A program made the position numbers and the translations under genes. Source: Oscillospiraceae bacterium Zagget12 (GTDB lineage: Bacteria > Bacillota > Clostridia > UBA1381). Taken from it: DNA of 64,000 nucleotides. Location: assembly GCA_001941225.1 (NCBI GenBank), contig MSHM01000023.1:1-64000 (forward strand), in the 5' to 3' direction. Below are positions 16,688 through 24,980 of this stretch, piece after piece. Under the pieces are notes generated by a model. It searched no databases. It had not been told where the DNA came from and was given only the letters and a program-made list of their open reading frames with translations. The first letter of the stretch is position 1. Every line of letters starts with the position of its first letter.

Positions 16688-18106
16688 TTATTCCTTGCCG
16701 TTCCAGCAGTAGGTGCACAGCTTACACTCGGGCAGTCCCACCGACTCAATCATATCGTCAAGTCTATGGTAGCGTAGCGATGTGAAATTAAGCTCCTTGC
16801 AGATTTCGTCAATCATTTCCTTGTAGTTTTGACTTTCCGGATTTGCGTAATCCGCGAGAACCTCGTCGCTTACATTGTCGCCCTCGCGTTTTTTGATAAC
16901 GCGTCTTGCAATCAGGTCAAGCTCGGAGGAGGAACGCGAGAAATTCAGATATTTGCAGCCGAACATAATCGGCGGGCACGCGGGACGGATATGAACCTCG
17001 TTTGCGCCGCTTTCATACAGGAATTCGGTTGTTTCTCTGAGCTGCGTGCCTCTTACGATTGAATCGTCTATAAGCAGCAGGCTCTTATCGTGGATAAGCT
17101 CCTCGACGGGAATAAGTTTCATCTTTGCAATAAGATTTCTCTGCGTCTGATTCGGCGGCATAAATGAGCGCGGCCAAGTCGGAGTGTATTTGATAAAGGG
17201 TCTTGCGAACGGTATTCCCGACTCGTTCGCGTATCCGACCGCATGAGCGATACCCGAATCCGGCACGCCCGCGACAATGTCCGGGTTTACGTTTCCGGCG
17301 GATATGTCGCGCTTGGCGAGCATTTCGCCGCAGCGGTAACGCATATTTTCCACGTTTATTCCCTCATAGCAGGAGGTGGGATAGCCGTAATAAATCCATA
17401 GGAAGGTGCATATTTTCATTTCCTCGCCCGGAGGTGAAACGGTTTCAACACCGTCCGGCGTTATGAATACGATTTCGCCCGGACCGAGATTTTTATAATC
17501 GCTGTAGCCTAAGTTCAAATACGCAAAGCTCTCGAACGATGCGCAGAACGCGTCCTCTTTATGACCGATAATAATGGGAGTTCTGCCCAATCTGTCGCGC
17601 GCGGCGTACATTCCGTCGGGCGTGAGGACAAGCATACTCATTGAGCCTTTTATAACGCTTTGGGCAAGCCTTATGCCCTTTACTATATCGTCCTCCTGGT
17701 TAATGATTGACGCCACAAGCTCGGTCTGATTGATGTTTCCGCCGCTCATTTCAAGGAAATGCGGATTGCCCTTTTTGTACGCCATATCAAGCAGCTCGTC
17801 CGCGTTGCTTATAAGTCCGACGGTGGTTATCGCGAAATTTCCGAGGTGAGATCGAACAATAAGCGGCTGCGGCTCGTTATCGGAAATACAGCCTATGCCC
17901 GAATTGCCCTCCATTTCATTAACGTCGCGTTCAAATTTTGTTCTGAAAGGCGAGTTCTCGATGTTGTGAATGGCGCGGTTAAAGCCGTTTTCTCCGTACA
18001 CAACCATACCACCTCTTTTTGTTCCCAGATGCGAATGATAGTCGATGCCGAAGAACAAGTCAAATACACAATTTTTCTTTGCTATAACGCCAAATATACC
18101 TCCCAT
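16688..18106 (-). CDS. PurF-like protein with inactivated glutaminase domain
   Basis: A 472-residue homologue of amidophosphoribosyltransferase directly downstream of true purF (28-bp gap). The phosphoribosyltransferase part is intact: VAGVPDSGIAHAVGYA and PRPP loop LLIDDSIVRGTQ. Likely Fe-S cysteines persist (CTFLWIYYGYPTS; ECKLCTYCWNGKE). The N-terminal glutaminase fold is kept, but its active site is gone. The nucleophile Cys is Gly2 (MGGIFG), the LQHRGQES region reads SHLGTKRG, and the RYST and HNGN motifs are missing. It cannot use glutamine as PurF does. Ammonia-dependent transfer, a regulatory partner of PurF or another phosphoribosyl reaction are possible; none is shown. AAGGGG precedes ATG 18106. 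Confidence 0.75.
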   Translation of the reverse strand: MGGIFGVIAKKNCVFDLFFGIDYHSHLGTKRGGMVVYGENGFNRAIHNIENSPFRTKFERDVNEMEGNSGIGCISDNEPQPLIVRSHLGNFAITTVGLISNADELLDMAYKKGNPHFLEMSGGNINQTELVASIINQEDDIVKGIRLAQSVIKGSMSMLVLTPDGMYAARDRLGRTPIIIGHKEDAFCASFESFAYLNLGYSDYKNLGPGEIVFITPDGVETVSPPGEEMKICTFLWIYYGYPTSCYEGINVENMRYRCGEMLAKRDISAGNVNPDIVAGVPDSGIAHAVGYANESGIPFARPFIKYTPTWPRSFMPPNQTQRNLIAKMKLIPVEELIHDKSLLLIDDSIVRGTQLRETTEFLYESGANEVHIRPACPPIMFGCKYLNFSRSSSELDLIARRVIKKREGDNVSDEVLADYANPESQNYKEMIDEICKELNFTSLRYHRLDDMIESVGLPECKLCTYCWNGKE

Positions 18107-18133
18107 AATATCCCCTTTCTTTTCTCTGATGTG

Positions 18134-19513
18134 TTATTTTATTTCTACCGGATATTTGCCGCTGAAACAGCCGTCGCAATATCCGCAGTTTGCGTTAGGA
18201 ATAATTTTTTTCAGCGAGTCTATGCTCAAAAAGCCTAAGCTGTCCGCGCCGATAAGCTCTCTTATGCCGTCCATACTGTAATTGCAGGCGACAAGCTGAT
18301 CTCTTGACGGCACGTCCGTGCCGAAATAGCAGGGCCACATAAACGGCGGCGCCGAGGAACGCACATGAACCTCCTTCGCGCCGAAGTTTCTTAAAAGACT
18401 GACAATTCTCTTTGAGGTGGTGCCTCTTACGATTGAGTCGTCAACCATTACAACCCTTTTGCCCTCTACGGTGCTGCGGAGCACATTAAGCTTTATTCTG
18501 ACGGAGTTTTCACGCATTGCCTGCGAGGGCTGAATGAATGTTCTGCCTATATATTTATTCTTTACAAAGCCTATGCCGTAGGGGATACCGGATTCTTCGG
18601 CATAACCCATAGCGGCGCTCAGACCCGAATCGGGCACGCCGACTACCACGTCCGCGTCAACGGGATATTCCTGCGCGAGATATTTTCCCGCGAGCATACG
18701 TGAGTCGTGCGCGGATTGTCCCTCGATTACGCTGTCCGGACGGGCAAAGTAAAGATATTCGAATATGCACATTGTATGCGGCTTTTTGCCGACGTGAGTT
18801 TTTATGGATTTAATTTCGCCGTCCTGCACAACCACGATTTCGCCCGGCTCCAGGTCGCGGACAAATTCCGCGCCTATGCTGTCAAGCGCGCAGGTTTCGG
18901 ACGCGAATATAATCGCTTTGTCCTTTCTGCCCATACATAGAGGACGAAAGCCCCAAGGGTCGCGCACCGCGATTAATTTCTGCGGACTCATCACTATAAG
19001 CGAAAACGCTCCGACAAGGTGATTTATCGTCTTTTCCACAGCCTCCTCGACGGTTTTTGAGTTAAGACGCTCTTTGGCTATCGTATAGGCAATCATTTCC
19101 GTGTCGGTGGTCGTCTGGAATATGGCGCCGGTGACGCTTAATTCATTCGCCAAATCGTCTTTGTTTACAAGATTTCCGTTATGCGCAAGGGCAATGTTTC
19201 CCTTTATATATCTTAAAACAAGCGGCTGAGCATTTTCCCTCATACTCTCGCCTGTGGTGGAATAACGTACGTGACCTACCGCCATTGTGCCGTTGAGCTT
19301 TGAGAGCATCTCGTCGTTGAACACGTCGCTCACAAGCCCCATATCCTTGTAATGGGTGATGTCGCGGTTGTTGTTCACGGCGATACCGCAGCTTTCCTGA
19401 CCTCTGTGCTGCAACGCGTACAAGCCGTAATATGTACTCCTCGCGCAGTCCCCGTCAGGGTCGTAAATGGCAAACACGCCACATTCTTCACCGATTTTAT
19501 TGTCTTTAAGCAT
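18134..19513 (-). CDS. purF: Amidophosphoribosyltransferase PurF
   Basis: A 459-residue enzyme of the first committed step of purine synthesis: PRPP plus glutamine gives phosphoribosylamine. The start at 19513 has GGAGGAG upstream and leaves a 10-residue propeptide before catalytic Cys11 (EECGVFAIYD). Glutaminase motifs LQHRGQES, HVRYSTTG and AHNGNL are present. The synthase part shows VVGVPDSGLSAAMGYA and the PRPP loop VVMVDDSIVRGTTS. Cysteines at CIFEYLYFARPDS, VACNYSMDG and NCGYCDGC match the Bacillus-type 4Fe-4S site. No other pur genes are adjacent; the following gene is a degenerate paralogue. Confidence 0.95.
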   Translation of the reverse strand: MLKDNKIGEECGVFAIYDPDGDCARSTYYGLYALQHRGQESCGIAVNNNRDITHYKDMGLVSDVFNDEMLSKLNGTMAVGHVRYSTTGESMRENAQPLVLRYIKGNIALAHNGNLVNKDDLANELSVTGAIFQTTTDTEMIAYTIAKERLNSKTVEEAVEKTINHLVGAFSLIVMSPQKLIAVRDPWGFRPLCMGRKDKAIIFASETCALDSIGAEFVRDLEPGEIVVVQDGEIKSIKTHVGKKPHTMCIFEYLYFARPDSVIEGQSAHDSRMLAGKYLAQEYPVDADVVVGVPDSGLSAAMGYAEESGIPYGIGFVKNKYIGRTFIQPSQAMRENSVRIKLNVLRSTVEGKRVVMVDDSIVRGTTSKRIVSLLRNFGAKEVHVRSSAPPFMWPCYFGTDVPSRDQLVACNYSMDGIRELIGADSLGFLSIDSLKKIIPNANCGYCDGCFSGKYPVEIK

Positions 19514-19576
19514 ATTTTTACACTCCTCCAAACAACAAAACGCCTTTGCTTTGTATAAAAATTTTAATGCTATATT

Positions 19577-19605
19577 ATTATATACCGTTTTTATTTAAAA
19601 TTCAA
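19577..19605 (-). promoter_or_regulatory. Sigma-A promoter of purF
   Basis: Minus-strand TTGAAT (19605-19600), a 17-bp spacer and TATAAT (19582-19577). The leader of about 60 nt is A/T rich, and I see neither a purine riboswitch core nor a PurR-box pair. Confidence 0.75.
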
Positions 19606-19644
19606 CACTTTTTGCAACAGAATATTGTGCGCGATGGCGGAATT

Positions 19645-22056
19645 TTATTTCCCGAAAAATTCGTTCGCGTAATGCACCGATGACAACGCGTCCTTGCAGT
19701 ATTTATCCGCGCCTATCATATCGGCGTATTCCTGCGTGAGCACCGCTCCGCCTACCCATACCTTTGCCTTAAGTCCTGCCGCGCGTATCGCCTTTATGGT
19801 TTCCTCCATACTTACCACCGTGGTGGTCATAAGCGCGCTCAGTCCGCATAGGTGTATATCGTTGTCGCGCAGGGCGTTTACTATGGTTTCGGGCGGAACG
19901 TCCTTGCCCAAATCCAATACCTCGTAGCCGTAGTTTTCAAGCAAAACCTTTACGATGTTTTTACCGATGTCGTGTATGTCGCCCTTGACCGTGGCAACGA
20001 CGATTTTGCCCTTGCTTTCCTGCGTTTCGCCGCTTTTTAAAATGTGCGCCTTAATAGCCTCAAACGAATTGCTGACCGTTTCCGCGCTCATCATCAGCTG
20101 CGGCAGAAACATAGTTCCTTTTTCAAATTCGCGTCCGACTACGTTAAGCGCCTCCACAAGCACATTGTTTATTATGTCCATCGGGTCGGCGGTTTCAAGC
20201 TGTCTGACGGTTTCGTCAAAGGATTTGTCCTTAAGTCCCTTTATTATTATATCAAAAAGCGGATTTATATTTTCCGTTTTTTCCTCGGTTTGGCTTTCGC
20301 GCGTTACCGTTGTTTGAGATTTCGTGCCGGCGTATGCGGCGACATAGCTCTTGCAGTCCTCGTCATAGCAGGAGAGAGCCATAAAAGCGCGGTAGGTATT
20401 AATCATAGCATCCGCGCACGGGTTTATTATGCAGGCGTCAAGTCCGCTGTTTAGCGCGAGGGCAAAGAATGTGCCGTTCACTATTTCACGGCGCGGAAGT
20501 CCGAAGGATATGTTCGATACGCCGAGAGTGGTGCATATTCCCAGCTCGTCCTTGATTTTCTTCAATGCCTTGATTGTTTCGGCGGATTCCTTTTGCTGCG
20601 CGGAAATTGTGAGAGTGAGCGCGTCCATTACAAGATTTTTCGGCTTTATGCCGTAGTCGGCGGCTCTGTCCCTGATTTTTTTCGCAATTTCAAAACGCTG
20701 CTCGGCTTTCGCGGGTATACCGTTCTCGTCAAGGCAAAGTCCGACCAGCACTCCGCCGTACTTTTGCACGATGGGCATTATCGCTCTGATGCTTTCCTCT
20801 TTGCCGTTTACCGAGTTTACCATAGGCTTTCCGTTGTAAATTCTGAGCGCGCGCTCGATTGTTGCCGGATCGGAGCTGTCTATTTGCAGCGGCAGATTTA
20901 CAGCCGCGCTTATCGCCTTTACCGCTTTTTCCATGGTGGAGCATTCGTCTATTTCGGGAAGTCCCACGTTCACGTCGAGTATGTGCGCGCCGGCGTCGCG
21001 CTGAGCGAACGCCTCGCCCAAAATATAATCAATATCGTTGTTTCTCAGAGCCTCTTTGAATTTCTTTTTGCCTGTCGGATTGATGCGCTCGCCGACTATT
21101 ACCGGACCTTTTCCGAGCACGACCGTTTTTGAGTACGACGCGACAACGGTAATGTTTTTTTCCTCCACTATAGGCTTATAACCGCCGCATTTTTCTATGA
21201 GGCAGCGTATATGCTCGGGCGTTGTGCCGCAGCAGCCGCCGAGTACGGACGCGCCAATGCGCGCCATTTTTTCGCACTGCTCGCCGAATTGCTCGGGAGA
21301 TACGTTGTATACGGTTTTGCCGTTCACAATTTGAGGAAGTCCGGCGTTAGGCTGCGCCATTATGGGTATTGATGAGATTTCGGCAAGCTCCGTCATCATT
21401 TCGGCGATTTGCTCGGGACCCAGACCGCAGTTTATGCCCACGCAGTCAACTCCGAGTCCCTCCATAACAGCCGACATTACCGAAACATCACCGCCGGTAA
21501 GCGTTTTAAAGCTTTCGTCAAAGGTCATCGTGCAGAAAATCGGCAGGGAGGTGTTTTCCTTTACCGCAAGCACCGCCGCCTTTGCCTCAAGAGTGTCGGA
21601 CATTGTTTCGATTATCACGAGATCCGCGCCGCATTTTTCGGCTGTCACCGCGATTTTTGCGAACGCGTCATAGCAGCCGTCAAAGGAGAGGTCGCCCAAA
21701 GGCTCCAAAAGTCTGCCGCAGGGCCCCATATCAAACGCGACAAAGCGCGGCCTTTCCTCGGATTGGAACGCATTTGCCGCTTTGCGCGCGATGCCTATCG
21801 CGGCGGCGATTATCATATCGAGGCTTTCGCCTATTTCCTCGGATTTCAGCGGGTTAGCGCCGAAGGTGTTGGCGGATATAATGTCCGCGCCCGCCTCAAG
21901 ATATTCGGCGTGTATTTTTTCGATAAGGCTCGCGTTGCTGAGATTTAAAAGCTCCGGAATTTCGCCTGCTCCGAGTCCGTTTTTTTGGAGCATTGTACCC
22001 ATTCCGCCGTCAAAAAACAGCATTTTTTTGCCTAACAGTTGTCGTATATCGTTCAT
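19645..22056 (-). CDS. metH: Cobalamin-dependent methionine synthase without reactivation domain
   Basis: An 803-residue enzyme that moves a methyl group from methyl-THF via cobalamin to homocysteine. The homocysteine domain (about 1-290) ends with zinc ligand motif LGGCCGTTPEHI. The pterin domain starts VIVGERINPTGKKKFKEAL with GAHILDVNVGLP. The cap and B12 domain includes DIHDIGKNIV, whose His is the lower cobalt ligand. The chain stops after the B12 domain. The AdoMet-binding activation module of E. coli MetH is absent, as in several anaerobes that encode it separately; it is not in this window. ATG 22056 has AAAGGA upstream. Next to metF, its methyl-THF supplier. Confidence 0.92.
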   Translation of the reverse strand: MNDIRQLLGKKMLFFDGGMGTMLQKNGLGAGEIPELLNLSNASLIEKIHAEYLEAGADIISANTFGANPLKSEEIGESLDMIIAAAIGIARKAANAFQSEERPRFVAFDMGPCGRLLEPLGDLSFDGCYDAFAKIAVTAEKCGADLVIIETMSDTLEAKAAVLAVKENTSLPIFCTMTFDESFKTLTGGDVSVMSAVMEGLGVDCVGINCGLGPEQIAEMMTELAEISSIPIMAQPNAGLPQIVNGKTVYNVSPEQFGEQCEKMARIGASVLGGCCGTTPEHIRCLIEKCGGYKPIVEEKNITVVASYSKTVVLGKGPVIVGERINPTGKKKFKEALRNNDIDYILGEAFAQRDAGAHILDVNVGLPEIDECSTMEKAVKAISAAVNLPLQIDSSDPATIERALRIYNGKPMVNSVNGKEESIRAIMPIVQKYGGVLVGLCLDENGIPAKAEQRFEIAKKIRDRAADYGIKPKNLVMDALTLTISAQQKESAETIKALKKIKDELGICTTLGVSNISFGLPRREIVNGTFFALALNSGLDACIINPCADAMINTYRAFMALSCYDEDCKSYVAAYAGTKSQTTVTRESQTEEKTENINPLFDIIIKGLKDKSFDETVRQLETADPMDIINNVLVEALNVVGREFEKGTMFLPQLMMSAETVSNSFEAIKAHILKSGETQESKGKIVVATVKGDIHDIGKNIVKVLLENYGYEVLDLGKDVPPETIVNALRDNDIHLCGLSALMTTTVVSMEETIKAIRAAGLKAKVWVGGAVLTQEYADMIGADKYCKDALSSVHYANEFFGK

Positions 22057-22069
22057 TTGTGTGTCCTTT

Positions 22070-22443
22070 CGTTGAATGTATGAATTAAACCGCATTTTCG
22101 GCTGCATTTCGTAGGGGGTCGGCACCGATGGAGGGATTCGGGCGAACACTGTTTGCCGTAAGGTTCCCCTAAAATATTGCGCAAAACCCCTCCGTCACGG
22201 CTTTGCCGTGCCACCTCCCCTAGTAGGGGAGGCTTTCCACTGCATGAAAAATAAAGCCATACTTCCGTCTATGCTCTGCAAGCCTCCCTTGTTAAAGGGA
22301 GGTGGCATTTGCGGAGCAAATGACGGAGGGATTCCTCGCCGCAAATTTACTTTGTAGGGGTCGGCGCCCTCGACGACCCGTTTCGTAGGGGCGACCCTTG
22401 TGGTCGCCCGCAGCACCCGCCGCAAATTCACCTTATCCGCAAT
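22070..22443. repeat. Intergenic repeat island between metF and metH
   Basis: This gene-free stretch holds several hairpin repeats. One (22181-22232) is identical over about 50 bp to 28916-28967 and contains CACGGCtttGCCGTG and CTCCCCTAgTAGGGGAG. An inverted relative lies at about 22275-22340. GTAGGGGCGACC-type units lie near 22361-22411. The combination is REP/MITE-like. No coding sequence is credible here. Confidence 0.75.
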
Positions 22444-23310
22444 TTAAAACAAGCTGTTTATCACGGTAACAATTTTCCTTGCGGTTTCGGGTTTATTCAT
22501 TGTATACAGGTGTATGCCGTTTATATCGTTTGATATAAGGTCGATAATTTGATCCACGGCGTAGGCTATTCCCGCCTGTTTAAGCGCCTCCGGATTATCC
22601 TGGTATTTTGAAATCATACGCACAAATTTCGCGGGCATTGACGCTCCGCCCGAAAGTATCGCCATACGCTGTATCTGATTGGCGTTCGTAAGCGGCATAA
22701 TTCCGGCTGTTATCGGCACATTAATGCCCTTTTTTGCAAGCTTATCGCGGAAATTATAAAATTGGTCGTTATCAAAAAACATCTGCGTCACAAGGAAGTC
22801 AACGCCGGCGTCCACCTTGATTTTTAAATTATTTATGTCCGTGTCTATATTCGGAGAATTCGGGTGGCACTCCGGATAGCAGGCTCCGCCCACGCAAAAA
22901 TCCCCATGCTCCTTTATCGCCGTCACAAGCTCCGAGGCGTATTTATATCCGGGGAACAGCTCGCCCTCATAATCTTTCGGTTTATCTCCGCGCAGAGCGA
23001 GGATATTTTCAATGCCGAGATTTTTGTATTCCGTAATCTTGTTTGAAATATCCTCCTTTGTGTTTGCCGCGCAGGTAAGATGCGCGAGCGAGGGGACGGA
23101 CAGATTATCGTTGAGATATGACGCGATGCGCGCGGTGTTTTTCGCGTTTGAACCGCCCGCGCCGTATGTAACGCTCATATAATCGATCGGCAGGTGAGAC
23201 ATTTCCTCCGCCGCCGAAAATACAGCGTCAAGACCGCTGTCCTGCTTGGGCGGAAACACCTCAAACGATAAAACCGGTTTCTTTGATGAAAATATATCTT
23301 TAATAAACAT
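22444..23310 (-). CDS. metF: Methylenetetrahydrofolate reductase
   Basis: A 288-residue FAD-dependent TIM-barrel enzyme reducing 5,10-methylene-THF to 5-methyl-THF. It starts with the family pattern PVLSFEVFPPK, followed by SVTYGAGGSN, HLTCAANTKEDI, NILALRGDKP and DFLVTQMFFDN. It is full length without an AdoMet regulatory domain, as in most bacteria. AAGGAG precedes ATG 23310. It lies upstream of metH with a 387-bp repeat island between, and is divergent from galU across a symmetric promoter. I see no S-box leader. Confidence 0.95.
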   Translation of the reverse strand: MFIKDIFSSKKPVLSFEVFPPKQDSGLDAVFSAAEEMSHLPIDYMSVTYGAGGSNAKNTARIASYLNDNLSVPSLAHLTCAANTKEDISNKITEYKNLGIENILALRGDKPKDYEGELFPGYKYASELVTAIKEHGDFCVGGACYPECHPNSPNIDTDINNLKIKVDAGVDFLVTQMFFDNDQFYNFRDKLAKKGINVPITAGIMPLTNANQIQRMAILSGGASMPAKFVRMISKYQDNPEALKQAGIAYAVDQIIDLISNDINGIHLYTMNKPETARKIVTVINSLF

Positions 23311-23342
23311 TGTAAAAAACTCCTTGCATATTTTTGTCTTTT

Positions 23343-23382
23343 CTATTGTTATTATACAGTAATTTTAGTATAATAACAATAG
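23343..23382. promoter_or_regulatory. Mirror-symmetric bidirectional promoter of metF and galU
   Basis: Bases 23343-23357 and 23368-23382 are perfect 15-bp inverted repeats around a 10-bp centre. Each strand carries TTGTTA, a 17-bp spacer and TATAAT: plus 23346-23351 and 23369-23374, minus 23379-23374 and 23356-23351. The -35 of each promoter therefore touches the -10 of the other, and the two transcripts diverge about 35 bp before their start codons. Confidence 0.75.
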
Positions 23383-23418
23383 TAAAAATTAAAAAAATAA
23401 TCTAAAAGGAGCAAAACA

Positions 23419-24288
23419 ATGAAAGTTACAAAAGCGGTCATACCCGCCGCAGGATTCGGAACAAGGTTTCTTCCCGCCACAAAATCGGTGCCTAAGGAAA
23501 TGCTGCCGATTGTGGATAAGCCCACCATACAGTACATTGTCGAGGAGGCTGCAAGCGCCGGAATCAAGGATTTGCTTATAATAACCTCGCGCGGCAAGGA
23601 CGCGATTGTGAATCATTTTGACAAGGCGTATGAGCTTGAGGCGGTGCTTGAGCGCGACGGCAAGGACGAGATGCTCAGAGCCGTCAGAGAGGTTTCCGAT
23701 AAAACAAACATTCATTTTACGCGTCAGCGTGAGCAGAAGGGCTTGGGACACGCGGTGCTTTGCGCGAAAAGCTTTGTAGGAAACGAGCCGTTCGCCGTAA
23801 TGCTCGGCGATGATGTGGTTGTGTCCGAAAAGCCGTGCATAGGTCAGCTTACGGAGCAGTATGAAAGGTACGGAGCGACTGTTTTGGGCGTGCAGAGGGT
23901 AGGTATGGAGCACGTTTCAAAGTACGGAATTGTGGACTGCGAAAATGTAGAGGGAAGAATGTACGCTCTAAAGGGAATGGTTGAAAAGCCGAAAAAAGAG
24001 GACGCGCCCTCGGATATTGCCGTGCTCGGAAGATACGTCATAACGCCGGCGATATTTGACTGCCTTGAAAGAACTCCGAAAGGAGCCGGCGGCGAAATAC
24101 AGCTCACCGACGCGCTTGTTATGCTTTCCGAGTACGAAAAAATCTACGCTTACGATTTTGTCGGCAAGCGCTACGATATAGGCAGCAAACAGGGATTTTT
24201 GCGCGCAACGGTGGATTTCGCGCTTGCAAGAGAGGATTTGAAAGACGAATTTTCCGAATATCTTAGGGAAATCGTAAAAACAATGTGA
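23419..24288 (+). CDS. galU: UTP-glucose-1-phosphate uridylyltransferase
   Basis: A 289-residue nucleotidyltransferase making UDP-glucose for cell-wall and surface glycans. Motifs: KAVIPAAGFGTRFLPATK (nucleotide loop), PKEMLPIVDKPTIQYIVEE, FAVMLGDDVV, GMVEKP and YDIGSKQGFLRA. The length is typical. AAAGGAGC precedes the ATG. It is monocistronic: a repeat-rich region follows. It competes with GlgC of the downstream glycogen cluster for glucose-1-phosphate. Confidence 0.95.
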   Translation: MKVTKAVIPAAGFGTRFLPATKSVPKEMLPIVDKPTIQYIVEEAASAGIKDLLIITSRGKDAIVNHFDKAYELEAVLERDGKDEMLRAVREVSDKTNIHFTRQREQKGLGHAVLCAKSFVGNEPFAVMLGDDVVVSEKPCIGQLTEQYERYGATVLGVQRVGMEHVSKYGIVDCENVEGRMYALKGMVEKPKKEDAPSDIAVLGRYVITPAIFDCLERTPKGAGGEIQLTDALVMLSEYEKIYAYDFVGKRYDIGSKQGFLRATVDFALAREDLKDEFSEYLREIVKTM

Positions 24289-24302
24289 GGAATAAAATTA
24301 AA

Positions 24303-24405
24303 GGCGAATAATTCGCGGGCGACCACAAGGGTCGCCCCTACGAGGCGTGTTTGAGGCTTGCGGAGCATAGCCGGAAATACGGTGTTGTTTTTCCCGCGAA
24401 AATAA
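24303..24405. repeat. Repeat unit abutting the first XRE gene (copy 1)
   Basis: About 90 bp from GCGGGCGACCACAAGGGTCG through GAGCATAGCCGGAAATACGG to TTTTTCCCGCGAAAA nearly repeats 24886-24976. It contains the GGCGACC/GGTCGCC hairpin and ends three bases before the stop of the XRE gene. No other gene is seen between galU and that XRE gene. Confidence 0.8.
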
Positions 24406-24408
24406 CTG

Positions 24409-24645
24409 TTAATCTTCATAATTAATCCTGCTTTTCGGATACGGCGCGATTTCGTCCGTTCTGCCTGTCAGGTAATCAAGACTTGTTTCATATAAATCTG
24501 CTAATTTATATAACGCCCAAAGAGGAATGTTTCTTTTTCCGCGCTCGTATTTTGAATAGTCGGATTGGTCGCAGCATAGATATTCCGCGATAAAACTTTG
24601 CGTGTAATCGTTATCCTCGCGCAGGTCTTTTATTCTTAAATACAT
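24409..24645 (-). CDS. XRE-family transcriptional regulator (small)
   Basis: A 78-residue Cro/cI-type protein that is almost wholly a helix-turn-helix domain: RIKDLREDNDYTQSFIAEYLCCDQSDYSKYERGKRNIPLW, then a short acidic tail. GGGGTG precedes ATG 24645. The upstream region carries two 17-bp palindromes starting 25 bp apart, so autoregulation is likely. Its target beyond itself is unknown. Confidence 0.85.
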   Translation of the reverse strand: MYLRIKDLREDNDYTQSFIAEYLCCDQSDYSKYERGKRNIPLWALYKLADLYETSLDYLTGRTDEIAPYPKSRINYED

Positions 24646-24671
24646 ACTATCACCCCAATAACAGTATATAT

Positions 24672-24717
24672 TAGGGTAAAATGACCTATTGACATTTAGG
24701 GCAATTTGCCCTATAAT
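24672..24717 (+). promoter_or_regulatory. Consensus promoter with two palindromic operators
   Basis: TTGACA (24689-24694), a 17-bp spacer and TATAAT (24712-24717) match the sigma-A consensus perfectly on the plus strand. The spacer is a palindrome (24697-24713, TAGGGCA..TGCCCTA). A related one lies at 24672-24688 (TAGGG..ACCTA). The divergent XRE gene starts at 24645. Downstream of this promoter no coding sequence is found, only repeats (24740-24980) running into the 3' end of the second XRE gene. Confidence 0.7.
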
Positions 24718-24734
24718 AGAATATAAGAACAGCA

Positions 24735-24976
24735 GGGGAGCCTTACGGTGAACACTGTTCGCCGCTACAAAAAGGGAGCCTTGCAGAGCATAGCCGAAAA
24801 TGTTGCTTAATTTTGAATATAGCGCAATCCCTCATCCGTCGACTGCGCCGACACCTTCCCCCAGGGGGAAGGCTTAGGGTTTGCGGCGGGCGACCACAAG
24901 GGTCGCCCCTACGAGAGTGTTTGCGGCGTGCAGAGCATAGCCGGAAATACGGTGTTGTTTTTCCCGCGAAAAGAAC
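24735..24976. repeat. Repeat island between the two XRE genes (contains copy 2)
   Basis: Includes a family-A-like unit (about 24830-24875, CCTTCCCCC/GGGGGAAGG hairpin), GAGCATAGCCG units at about 24784 and 24934, and the second copy (24886-24976) of the unit beside the first XRE gene. Copy 2 ends five bases before the stop of the second XRE gene. No gene is visible. Confidence 0.75.
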
Positions 24977-24980
24977 GACC

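Noticed and set aside
22195-22431. 78-residue minus-strand frame in the metF-metH gap
   Set aside because: It consists wholly of hairpin repeats; the same frames appear wherever the repeats lie.
22057-23342. S-box or T-box leader for metF/metH
   Set aside because: The metF leader is only about 35 nt and the metH gap holds repeats, with no T-box or SAM core sequence.
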